64,000 nt of DNA, from the NCBI GenBank assembly GCA_022822305.1, contig JAJEBY010000002.1, positions 248,001 to 312,000 on the forward strand, in the 5' to 3' direction. The notes below the pieces were generated by a model that saw nothing but the letters and a program-made list of their open reading frames with translations, was not told where the DNA came from and did not search any database. The DNA comes from Anaerolineae bacterium (GTDB lineage Bacteria > Chloroflexota > Anaerolineae > Aggregatilineales > Phototrophicaceae). Each line of letters starts with the position of its first letter. Within the stretch, counting starts at the first letter, position 1. Shown here one piece after another: positions 45,021-53,370 of this stretch. Both the position numbers and the translations under genes were made by a program.

Positions 45021-46289
45021 ATGGCAGTTGCGACGCAGTCGGAGTCAATTGAAGAAAGACGCAAATGGGAAGGCAGCCTCGAGCAGCTTAGAGGTCTGGT
45101 CTCCGAACGCGCCATCACCGGCGAAACCATGCTGCTCAATATGGGGCCTCATCACCCCAGCACGCACGGCGTCTTGCGCTTGCTGCTGGAGCTTGACGGC
45201 GAGGAGATTGTCACCTGCCTGCCGGATATAGGATTCCTGCATACGGGAATTGAGAAGTCTGTCGAAGACAAGAGCTACGAAAAGGCGCTGCCGCTCACCG
45301 ACCGCATGGACTATCTCTCGCCCATGTCCAACAACATGGCCTATGCCGCCGCGGTCGAAAAACTGCTCGATTTGGATGTGCCGGAGCGCGGTCAGATCAT
45401 CCGCGTGATCTGCCTCGAATTGGCGCGTTGCGCCAGCCATTTGGTCTGGCTGGGCACACACGCCATCGATATGGGCGCGATGAGTGTCTTGCTTTACGCT
45501 TTCCGCGAACGCGAGCGCATCCTGGGCATGTTCGAGATGCTTTCCGGTCAGCGCATGATGAGCAGCTATATCCGTCCGGGCGGCGTCTGGCGCGATGTCA
45601 CGGACGACTTCTTGCCCACGTTGAAGCAATTCTTGAACGATTTTCCGGCCAAGGTCGACGATTATGAAGCGCTGCTGACGCAGAACCCGATCTGGAAGGA
45701 TCGCGCGCAGGGCGTCGGCGTCATCGAACCGGATGTGGCTTTGGCATACGGCATGACTGGCCCGGCTTTGCGCGGCAGCGGCGTCAATTGGGACTTGCGC
45801 AAAGCGCAGCCCTACAGCGGCTATGAAACTTACGATTTCAACGTGCCGCTGGGCGAGCACGGCGATGTCTACGATCGCTATTTGATTCGCATTCACGAAT
45901 TCCGTGAAAGCATGAAAATCCTCAATCAAGCGGTCGCCCGACTGGAGACGGCGAAGGGTCCGTACCGCTCGGAAAACCGCAAGTATTGTCCGCCGCTGCG
46001 CAGCGAACTCGGGCAAAGCATGGAAGCCGTGATTCACCATTTCAAATTATGGACCTACGGCTACGATGCCCCCGACGATGAAATCTATAGCGCCATAGAA
46101 AGCCCGCGCGGTGAAATCGGCTGTTACATTCACGGTACGGGCGCCAACAAACCGCGGCGCGTCCATTTCAAGACGCCCTCGTTCATTCACATCAGCGCGC
46201 TGCCCGTCATTTCGCGGGGTTATCTTTTGGCGGATATGGTGGCGATCATCGGCAGCGTCGATATCGTCCTCGGCGACTGCGATCGCTAG
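45021..46289 (+). CDS. nuoD: NADH-quinone oxidoreductase subunit D
   Basis: A 422-residue 49-kDa-type subunit forming the quinone pocket with NuoB. Motifs: NMGPHHPSTHGVLRLLLELDG near residue 40, HTGIEK, DRMDYLSPM, GGVWRDVT, GSGVNWDLRKAQPY, and the C-terminal GDCDR end. The short N-terminal 30 residues are charged and variable. The ATG at 45021 follows nuoC by 14 bases. Confidence 0.96.
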   Translation: MAVATQSESIEERRKWEGSLEQLRGLVSERAITGETMLLNMGPHHPSTHGVLRLLLELDGEEIVTCLPDIGFLHTGIEKSVEDKSYEKALPLTDRMDYLSPMSNNMAYAAAVEKLLDLDVPERGQIIRVICLELARCASHLVWLGTHAIDMGAMSVLLYAFRERERILGMFEMLSGQRMMSSYIRPGGVWRDVTDDFLPTLKQFLNDFPAKVDDYEALLTQNPIWKDRAQGVGVIEPDVALAYGMTGPALRGSGVNWDLRKAQPYSGYETYDFNVPLGEHGDVYDRYLIRIHEFRESMKILNQAVARLETAKGPYRSENRKYCPPLRSELGQSMEAVIHHFKLWTYGYDAPDDEIYSAIESPRGEIGCYIHGTGANKPRRVHFKTPSFIHISALPVISRGYLLADMVAIIGSVDIVLGDCDR

Positions 46290-46324
46290 ACCACACGCGT
46301 TTGACGCACGAAGGAATTGAGTAG

Positions 46325-46825
46325 ATGGCAATCATCGGCAATCCAAAATACCAAGAGCGCATACAACATCATCTTGCCAAATACGAGACCAAGCGCTCCG
46401 CCGTAATGCCGCTGCTCTATATCGCCCAGGAAGAATACGGCTGGGTCAACCCGGAAGGCATCGGCGAGGTCGCGCAAATCCTTGATCTCGATCCAACCCA
46501 GGTCAAATCGATTGCCGGCTTCTATACCATGTACTCGGAAAAGCCCAAAGGCAAATTCTGGCTGCATGTCTGCACGGATTTGCCCTGCGCGCTCAAGGGC
46601 GCCGATGACTTTTACGCCTGGCTGAAAGACGAGCTCGGCGTGGACGACGGCGGGACCAGCGCCGACGGCTTGTTCACTGTCGAGCATGTGATGTGCCTGG
46701 CAGCCTGTGATAAGGCGCCGATGCTGCAATGCAACTTTCGCTACGTCGAAGATCTCGATCAAGACAAGATGCGCGATTTGCTGGCGAAGTGGCGAGAAGA
46801 AGCCGCGCAGCCGGTTAGCGGCTAG
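46325..46825 (+). CDS. nuoE: NADH-quinone oxidoreductase subunit E
   Basis: A 166-residue 24-kDa-type subunit with an N-terminal helical part (RSAVMPLLYIAQEEYGW) and a thioredoxin-like domain binding the [2Fe-2S] cluster N1a. The ligands are Cys83, Cys88, Cys124 and Cys128 (CTDLPC and CLAAC). It works with NuoF and NuoG in the NADH-dehydrogenase module, so this complex should accept NADH and is not the 11-subunit form. Confidence 0.95.
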   Translation: MAIIGNPKYQERIQHHLAKYETKRSAVMPLLYIAQEEYGWVNPEGIGEVAQILDLDPTQVKSIAGFYTMYSEKPKGKFWLHVCTDLPCALKGADDFYAWLKDELGVDDGGTSADGLFTVEHVMCLAACDKAPMLQCNFRYVEDLDQDKMRDLLAKWREEAAQPVSG

Positions 46826-46863
46826 CGATCGTCGCCTGTTAAACGAAGGAAGAGTCGCTCAAG

Positions 46864-48132
46864 ATGCACATTCTCTTACGCGGACGCGATATCAAGAACA
46901 TCGATCAACTGGATGTTTACGAGAAACATGACGGCTTCGTCGGGCTAAAGGCGTCGCTGGCCATGACACCGGCCGAGGTCATTGATCAGGTTAAGGCTTC
47001 AGGCTTGCGCGGACGAGGCGGCGCCGGCTTTCCGACCGGGGTCAAATGGAGTTTCATCCCCCAGCATGAGCCGGTCAAATTCGTTGCCGTCAACGCTGAT
47101 GAAAGCGAAACCGGCACCTTCAAAGATCGTGAGATCATGGAGGCCAATCCCTATCAATTGATCGAGGGTTCGCTGATCTGCGCCTATGCCATACAAGCCA
47201 AGGCGATCTATATCTACCTGCGCGGTGAATTCTGGGATATCGGCGATCAGCTCGACGAGTGCATCGAAAGACTGCGCGCCAAGGGATATGTGGGCGAGAA
47301 CATCCTGGGCTCCGGCTACGATTGCGAGATTTACACGCATCTCGGCGCCGGCGCCTATATCTGTGGTGAAGAAAGCGCCATGCTAAACAGCCTGGAAGGT
47401 TATCTGGGGCAGCCGCGCGTGCGACCGCCTTTCCCAGCGCAGAAGGGCGGCGGTTTGTACAAGGAAGCAACCGTCGTCAATAACGTGGAAACCCTGACCA
47501 ATGTCCCCTTCATCATGCGCGAAGGCGCCGATGCCTTCAAAGCGATTGGCACTGAACAAAGCGCTGGCAACAAGATCTATTGCGTCAGCGGGCACGTCAA
47601 GCGGCCCGGCAATTATGAATTGCCGATGAGCACGACTTTCCGGGAACTGCTCTACGATCACGCCGGCGGACCGCTGCACGACGATCGTCCCTTCAAGGCG
47701 ATGCTGCCATCCGGCGGCTCCGGACCGATCGTGCCCTTGACCGACGAGGTCCTGGATACGCGGATGAGCTATGAAGATTGCGCGGACATCGACACCATCA
47801 TCGGCTCGGCATCGATCATCGTTATGGACGAGACTGTCGATATGACCTGGGTAGCATCAAAGGTGACCAAGTTCTTTGAACACGAAAGCTGCGGCAAATG
47901 CACGCCCTGTCGAGAAGGCACCTACTGGCTGGATAAAGTGATCGACCGCATCTTGGATGGGCGCGGCACACCTGAAGATGTGAAACGAATTGCCGATGTC
48001 GCCGAGAACATGCAAGGCACGACCTTGTGCGCGCTGGGTGATTTCGCCGCCAATCCGATCATCCATACCATTCGTCGCTTCCCGGACGACTTTGCGCAGC
48101 ATGTGCAAGGCGAGGCAGCCGCCGGTGATTGA
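46864..48132 (+). CDS. nuoF: NADH-quinone oxidoreductase subunit F
   Basis: A 422-residue 51-kDa-type subunit with the NADH/FMN site and cluster N3. NADH/FMN binding: GLRGRGGAGFPTGVKW and AYICGEESAMLNSLEG. N3 ligands: ESCGKCTPCREGTYW and a later Cys in TTLCALGDFAANPI. Length and start are typical. It follows nuoE by 38 bases and completes the NADH module with nuoE and nuoG. Confidence 0.96.
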   Translation: MHILLRGRDIKNIDQLDVYEKHDGFVGLKASLAMTPAEVIDQVKASGLRGRGGAGFPTGVKWSFIPQHEPVKFVAVNADESETGTFKDREIMEANPYQLIEGSLICAYAIQAKAIYIYLRGEFWDIGDQLDECIERLRAKGYVGENILGSGYDCEIYTHLGAGAYICGEESAMLNSLEGYLGQPRVRPPFPAQKGGGLYKEATVVNNVETLTNVPFIMREGADAFKAIGTEQSAGNKIYCVSGHVKRPGNYELPMSTTFRELLYDHAGGPLHDDRPFKAMLPSGGSGPIVPLTDEVLDTRMSYEDCADIDTIIGSASIIVMDETVDMTWVASKVTKFFEHESCGKCTPCREGTYWLDKVIDRILDGRGTPEDVKRIADVAENMQGTTLCALGDFAANPIIHTIRRFPDDFAQHVQGEAAAGD

Positions 48133-48198
48133 CGAGCGGATTGGGATCGAAAAGCTGAGCGACCATAACCGCCGGTTTTGGCTGAATGAGCGTCGCGC

Positions 48199-48519
48199 GT
48201 GATTGACAAGGGCCTGAAGCTGTTGAAGCCAGCTTTGCGAAGTCTGATGCGGACTCCCGCGGAGCGAGAGCGAGAATTCTATCGACGGCATCGAGAATTG
48301 AACGACAAAATAGAATTGATTCCGGATTTATTTACATATTACGTTTTGCGAGGCGAGTTGTTAGCTGAACGCGGAGACATAGACCGCGCGCGGTCAGACT
48401 TTGAGAAGGCGGTGGCGCTCGCGGACAACCTGGACCCGGCGCGGGAATGGGGCTTGTTGCAACAGGCCATGCGCGATCGAGCGCTGCAGGGAATCGACTT
48501 GCTCGAGCGGCGCGCCTGA
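48199..48519 (+). CDS. Small TPR-like protein inside the nuo operon
   Basis: A 106-residue soluble, highly charged protein starting at GTG. After a basic helix (LKLLKPALRSLMRTP) it has one tetratricopeptide-like unit, YVLRGELLAERGDIDRARS, followed by DFEKAVALAD and a closing helix. It lies between nuoF and nuoG, 66 bases after nuoF, and its stop is directly adjacent to the region preceding nuoG. It is not a complex I subunit. It could be an assembly helper, but that is inference from location. Confidence 0.6.
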   Translation: MIDKGLKLLKPALRSLMRTPAEREREFYRRHRELNDKIELIPDLFTYYVLRGELLAERGDIDRARSDFEKAVALADNLDPAREWGLLQQAMRDRALQGIDLLERRA

Positions 48520-48558
48520 GTGCTGCTGCGCCACAGTGACAAGAGTGTGGAGGCGTTG

Positions 48559-51093
48559 ATGTCCGACACGGTGACGATCAACATTGACGGAAACGAATAT
48601 CAAGTGGCAGCCGGCTCGAACTTGGTTGATGCCGCTAAATGGCATGCCGGCAACGATATTCCGGTATTCTGTTACCATCCCAAGATGGAGCCTGTCGGCA
48701 TGTGTCGCATGTGCCTGGTCGAGCTGGGCACGCCGGCCCGCGATCGCGCCACCGGCGAAGTCATGCGCAATGAAGACGGTACGCCCCAGATTCGTTACTT
48801 TCCCAAACTGCAGACCGCTTGCACCACCATCGTCAGCGACGGCATGCACATCAAGACCAATACGCAGGAAGTGATCGACGCCCGCAACGACGTGCTCGAG
48901 TTCCTGTTGACCAGTCATCCGCTTGATTGTCCCATCTGTGACAAAGGCGGCGAATGCCCCCTGCAGAACTTGACCATGCGCCACGGCCCCCAGGCCTCGC
49001 GCATGTATTTTGATGACAAGCTGCATCTGAAAAAGCACTATCCGCTGGGAGACTTGATTTTCCTGGATCAGGAACGCTGCATTCAATGCGCGCGCTGCAT
49101 TCGCTTTCAAGACGAAATAGTCGGCGATGACGTGTTGGCCTTTCACGAGCGCGGCCGCCGATTGCAGATCATCACCGATTCTGATCCCGGATTTGATTCC
49201 TACTTCAGTGGCAACACGACCGACATTTGCCCCGTGGGCGCGCTGACCACCGCTGACTTTCGCTTCGGCGCTCGCCCTTGGGAACTGACCGAAGTGCCCA
49301 GCATTTCGCCTTGGGATGCCGCCGGCGAGAACATCAGCCTCAGCATGCGGCTCGATCGCGATTTCGGAGGTAAAGCGCTGATCAAACGCGTCATGCCCAG
49401 GCAAAATGAATGGGTGAACGAAATCTGGATCAGTGACAAGACGCGCTTCGGCCATCATTTCACGCGATCGGACGAACGCCTGCAAAAGCCGCAAGCGCGT
49501 TCCGGCGCGCATCTGCAGGCGTCGACCTGGAGTGAAATCCTGCCGAAACTGGCCGGTGTGCTTCAGGCGGCAAACGGCGACATCGCGGCGATTGCCGGCA
49601 GCAGCGTGGCCAATGAAGATCTATGGGAATTGCGACAGCTTGTCGAAGGATTGGGTGGTTCCCGCCTGGGAAGTTGGATGCCCACGCACGGGGGCGCCGA
49701 TCAGGTGGCGCGCGCTGGCGTCGGTTTGGGGACCAACCTGGGAGAGTTGGGCAAGGGCGACGCCATTCTTGTCATCGCTTGCGACCTGGAAGAAGAAGTG
49801 CCGCTTTGGCGTCTGCGCTTGAAGAACGCGCAAGATCGCGGAGCCTATCTGGTCGTCGCTAATGCGCGACACACACGCCTGGAAGATTTCGCCACCCAGG
49901 GCGCTCGCAACGATAAAGTCGTTGCAGGCGATGCCATCCGTTACGCATCCGGCGACGCTGCCGCTGTCATGCATAGCTTGGGCGACGCCCATCCAGACAT
50001 CGCCAAGCGACTGCGCGATGCGGAAAACCTGGTGATTGTCACCGGCGCCGAGGGCTTGTCGCTTGACGAGAGTGGCGCTTTGGCGAAAGCAGCCGCGAAC
50101 TTTCTGATTGAAACCAATCACGTCGGTCGACCGAACAACGGCCTGCTCGTCGCCTTGCCCGGCGCCAATGGCATGGGGCAGCATTATCTCGGATTCACGC
50201 CCAAAGCCACGTTGGATATCATCGCCAATCCTCCCAAGGTCTTGATTGTCGCGCAAGCCGAGCCGTTGGACGATGATCCGGCCGCAAGCAGCTGGCTGAG
50301 TCAAATCGAGACCGTCATCTATGCCAACCTGTTTGATGACGGCAGTGCCGCGCTTGCCGATTTTGTGCTGCCGATTCAGTCCTTCGCTGAACGCGACGGC
50401 AGCTTCGTTAACGGTGAGCGGCGCGTGCAGCGCTTTTACACCGCGCAGGGCCCGGTCGGCGACGCATTGCCGGCCTGGAAACTATTCGGCAATATTGCCC
50501 AGCCGGCCGGCCTGGGTCGCGTAAAGCCCTCAGCAGCTGCGGTGATGCTCGAAATCAGTCAGCATGTCAATGCATTTGATGGCATGCGCTACAAAGCGCT
50601 GGGGAAAGTCGAACGGCAATTTCCTGATGTCGGTGGTCGCGACCAGTATTATGGCGGAACTGCCTACAACAATACCGGCGGCTTGGGCCTGCAGATTCCC
50701 GCCACCGCCGATCGCGGCAAGAAACTGAATCCGTTGAAAATGAAGACACCCGAGGCAATGCAAGCGGCTGAGGGCGAAGTTCTTGTGATGCCGATCACGC
50801 GGCTTTACAATCGCCAGCGCAATTTCCGACCGTCGCTCCTGATAGAGCCGCGGATTGTCGAGCCCTTCGCCATAGTCAATAGTGAAGACGCCGCCAACCT
50901 CGGTATCATTCAAGGCGATTTACTGGAGATTAGCGCGGGAGAATCGCAAGTGCGGCTGCGCGCCGATGTCAGTGACGATATCGCTGTCGGCGCCGTCGCC
51001 GTGCCCAGACACTTGACCGACGCGCCGATTCCTATGTGCGCAACCGTGGGCGCCATCAACAAACGCGCTGAAGCTGTGGCTTCCGGCGACTGA
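48559..51093 (+). CDS. nuoG: NADH-quinone oxidoreductase subunit G
   Basis: An 844-residue 75-kDa-type subunit. The N-terminal [2Fe-2S] domain has CYHPKMEPVGMCRMC; then comes HPLDCPICDKGGECPL, then the 4Fe-4S ligands ERCIQCARCIRF and NTTDICPVGAL. The large C-terminal molybdopterin-oxidoreductase-like domain is retained but not catalytic in this family. The ATG at 48559 has GGAGG seven bases upstream; an upstream GTG at 48520 would add 13 unlikely residues. Confidence 0.95.
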   Translation: MSDTVTINIDGNEYQVAAGSNLVDAAKWHAGNDIPVFCYHPKMEPVGMCRMCLVELGTPARDRATGEVMRNEDGTPQIRYFPKLQTACTTIVSDGMHIKTNTQEVIDARNDVLEFLLTSHPLDCPICDKGGECPLQNLTMRHGPQASRMYFDDKLHLKKHYPLGDLIFLDQERCIQCARCIRFQDEIVGDDVLAFHERGRRLQIITDSDPGFDSYFSGNTTDICPVGALTTADFRFGARPWELTEVPSISPWDAAGENISLSMRLDRDFGGKALIKRVMPRQNEWVNEIWISDKTRFGHHFTRSDERLQKPQARSGAHLQASTWSEILPKLAGVLQAANGDIAAIAGSSVANEDLWELRQLVEGLGGSRLGSWMPTHGGADQVARAGVGLGTNLGELGKGDAILVIACDLEEEVPLWRLRLKNAQDRGAYLVVANARHTRLEDFATQGARNDKVVAGDAIRYASGDAAAVMHSLGDAHPDIAKRLRDAENLVIVTGAEGLSLDESGALAKAAANFLIETNHVGRPNNGLLVALPGANGMGQHYLGFTPKATLDIIANPPKVLIVAQAEPLDDDPAASSWLSQIETVIYANLFDDGSAALADFVLPIQSFAERDGSFVNGERRVQRFYTAQGPVGDALPAWKLFGNIAQPAGLGRVKPSAAAVMLEISQHVNAFDGMRYKALGKVERQFPDVGGRDQYYGGTAYNNTGGLGLQIPATADRGKKLNPLKMKTPEAMQAAEGEVLVMPITRLYNRQRNFRPSLLIEPRIVEPFAIVNSEDAANLGIIQGDLLEISAGESQVRLRADVSDDIAVGAVAVPRHLTDAPIPMCATVGAINKRAEAVASGD

Positions 51094-51111
51094 TGAATAA
51101 GGAATGAATCT

Positions 51112-52683
51112 ATGAGCCGTAACGCAAAGATCGCCATAGGACTGGCTATCGTCCTGGCTGTCGGCGCTATCATCGCGATCGCCTTAATCGTTGCAAATCT
51201 TGGCGCCATTGCAGCTTGGATCGGCTTTGACGAATCGGGCAATCTCTACGGTCGCGATGGCGCGCTGGGCATGCTGCTTAACCCGGAAGCCCGCGTACAG
51301 AATGTCATCCAATGCGAAGACGATGCCGGCTGTTCCGCGCTCTGGCCGATTATATTCGCGGCCGGCTTTGCCTTTGTCATCGTTACCGGTTTCGCCTATA
51401 CCACGCTGCTCGAACGGCGTCTGCTGGCTTTTTTGCAGCATCGCGTCGGCCCCAATCGCGTCGGTCCTCTGGGATTCATGCAACCGGCGGCGGATGGCGT
51501 CAAACTGGTTTTCAAGGAAGACTTGCTCCCCGCGGGCGCCGATAAATGGGTCTTCCGCATCGCGCCGATGATCAAGGTCATCCCCATACTGATGATCGCG
51601 GCGGTGATTCCCATGGGGCCGGATATCGTCGTGCCCTGGTTCGCGCCGTCCTTGGGTGATGTCTGGTTCCAGGTGCCGCAGGGCCTGGTCGATTCCAGCG
51701 TCGGCATTCTCTGGGTGATCGCCATCACCAGCATCGCTACCTATGGCGTCGTGCTGGCCGGATGGTCGAGCGACAACAAATACGCCATGTTGGGCGCATT
51801 GCGCGCATCGGCCCAGATGATCAGCTACGAGCTCAGTTTCGCGCTGGCGCTGGCCGTGCCAATTATGATCGTCGGCAGCATGTCCATCGGCGACATTATC
51901 GATGCCCAGCGCAATGTCTGGGATTGGCTGGTGTTCCAGAATCCCTTGGCGGCGGCGGTATTGATGCTGGCGCTCTTGGCGGAAACCAATCGCGCGCCCT
52001 TTGATCTGACTGAAGCCGAACAAGAGCTCACCCAAGGGTACATGACCGAATACAGCGGCATGAAATTCGCGCTCTTCATGATGGCGGAGTACCTCGGCAT
52101 GATCGCTGTCAGTTTGGTGGCGGCGGCGGTATTTTTCGGCGGCTACCACCTCTGGCCCATGGACAGTTTGCCCCTGCTGGCGCCGGTCATCTTCATCGGC
52201 AAGGTTTTCCTCTTGCTCTGCGGCATGATCTGGATACGAGCAACGCTGCCCCGGATTCGCTACGATCGCCTGATGCAATTTGGCTGGAAAGTCATGATTC
52301 CCTTGGGTTTGTTGGCCGTGGTCTGGACGGCGGTTGCGGTGGTTGTGGGAGACGCTCTCGGTGGCGCCGCCTATCCAATAATCTCCGGCATCGTTTTCGT
52401 AGTCGTCTTGATCGTGGGCGTTATGGTTATGCGCCGACTGGGGCAGGAGCAAATAAGCGAAGAAGCGATTCCGCTGGAAGACGACCCGATGTATACCGGC
52501 AAGCGTCGTGGATTGGGTTGGGCGATGGTTCACCTGGTTGGCATGTTGGTCGCAATACCGTTGGCGCACATTCGCTTCCAGGTGCGCGCGCTGGAAGGCG
52601 TGGCCAGCTTCGGGCGCACGCCTGACGAAGATCGACAGCTGGAGAGCGGCGAGACGGCGATTACCACCGGCGGCGGCGACTAA
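51112..52683 (+). CDS. nuoH: NADH-quinone oxidoreductase subunit H, extended at both ends
   Basis: A 523-residue membrane subunit at the junction with the quinone site; most NuoH proteins have about 330-420 residues. The core is normal: LLERRLLAFLQHRVGPNRVG, the LKLVFKED-like GVKLVFKEDLLPA and ETNRAPFDLTEAEQELTQGY. An N-terminal extension of about 80 residues has an extra helix and a loop with two cysteines (CEDDAGC). A C-terminal extension of about 100 residues adds a helix and an acidic, Gly-rich tail. The gene starts 18 bases after nuoG. Confidence 0.94.
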   Translation: MSRNAKIAIGLAIVLAVGAIIAIALIVANLGAIAAWIGFDESGNLYGRDGALGMLLNPEARVQNVIQCEDDAGCSALWPIIFAAGFAFVIVTGFAYTTLLERRLLAFLQHRVGPNRVGPLGFMQPAADGVKLVFKEDLLPAGADKWVFRIAPMIKVIPILMIAAVIPMGPDIVVPWFAPSLGDVWFQVPQGLVDSSVGILWVIAITSIATYGVVLAGWSSDNKYAMLGALRASAQMISYELSFALALAVPIMIVGSMSIGDIIDAQRNVWDWLVFQNPLAAAVLMLALLAETNRAPFDLTEAEQELTQGYMTEYSGMKFALFMMAEYLGMIAVSLVAAAVFFGGYHLWPMDSLPLLAPVIFIGKVFLLLCGMIWIRATLPRIRYDRLMQFGWKVMIPLGLLAVVWTAVAVVVGDALGGAAYPIISGIVFVVVLIVGVMVMRRLGQEQISEEAIPLEDDPMYTGKRRGLGWAMVHLVGMLVAIPLAHIRFQVRALEGVASFGRTPDEDRQLESGETAITTGGGD

Positions 52684-52758
52684 CATTCGTGAGGCGAGTT
52701 CGCAGGCTGGATTGAGTTAACAAGCCTGGACTGAGTAGTGAGTTAAAGGGTTGCGCAT

Positions 52759-53253
52759 ATGAATGTGATCAAAGGCTTTCGAACTACTTTGAAACACCTG
52801 ATGGATGATGCGGTTACCGTACAGTATCCCGAACAGGTACAGAAGTTTCACGATCGCTACAAAGGCCGGCATCATCTGCGCCGTTTTGAAAATGGCCTGG
52901 AAAAGTGCATCGGCTGTTCGTTGTGCGCGGCGGCTTGCCCAGCAGACGCGATTTGGGTCGAGGCTGCGGAAAACACCGACGAAGAACGCTACAGCCCCGG
53001 CGAGCGCTATGCCAAGACTTATGAGATCAATATGCTGCGCTGTATCTTCTGCGGCTATTGTGAAGACGCTTGCCCGACCGAAGCGATCCAACTCGGCCAC
53101 GAGCACCAAATGTCCTTCACCGATCGGCGCGATGCCATCTATACCAAAGATATGCTGATTGATCCTCCGGCGGAAGGGGCTAGCGATACCCCCCAGCAGG
53201 TCGCGCCGGGTGAATTTGACCGGTCAATTCCCGATATGGAAGATCCTGCCTAG
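52759..53253 (+). CDS. nuoI: NADH-quinone oxidoreductase subunit I
   Basis: A 164-residue ferredoxin-like subunit carrying clusters N6a and N6b. Both 4Fe-4S motifs are complete: CIGCSLCAAACPADAI and CIFCGYCEDACPTEAI. The N-terminus has the usual membrane-associated helix (GFRTTLKHLM). The last 30 residues are a Pro/Asp-rich tail. It follows nuoH by 75 bases. Confidence 0.96.
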   Translation: MNVIKGFRTTLKHLMDDAVTVQYPEQVQKFHDRYKGRHHLRRFENGLEKCIGCSLCAAACPADAIWVEAAENTDEERYSPGERYAKTYEINMLRCIFCGYCEDACPTEAIQLGHEHQMSFTDRRDAIYTKDMLIDPPAEGASDTPQQVAPGEFDRSIPDMEDPA

Positions 53254-53298
53254 GGCGACGAAGGCAGCGTCCCGTTTGGAGTTCCACCAGGTTCCCGC

Positions 53299-53352
53299 TT
53301 GGAAGGACGTTGGCGATTGTGCTAAAATGCACAAGTTGACTTTCGCAGTCAA
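53299..53352 (+). promoter_or_regulatory. Candidate internal promoter and operator ahead of nuoJ
   Basis: TTGGAA (53299-53304), 18 bases, TAAAAT (53323-53328), then a perfect inverted repeat TTGACT/AGTCAA around a five-base centre at 53336-53352. The nuoI-nuoJ gap (117 bases) is the longest inside the cluster. Confidence 0.35.
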
Positions 53353-53370
53353 TCACAGGACAGAATCAAT

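Noticed and set aside
51184..52686. Long open frame (about 500 codons) antisense to nuoH
   Set aside because: His/Gln/Asp-rich composition is the expected shadow of a hydrophobic membrane gene; no domain and no start signal.
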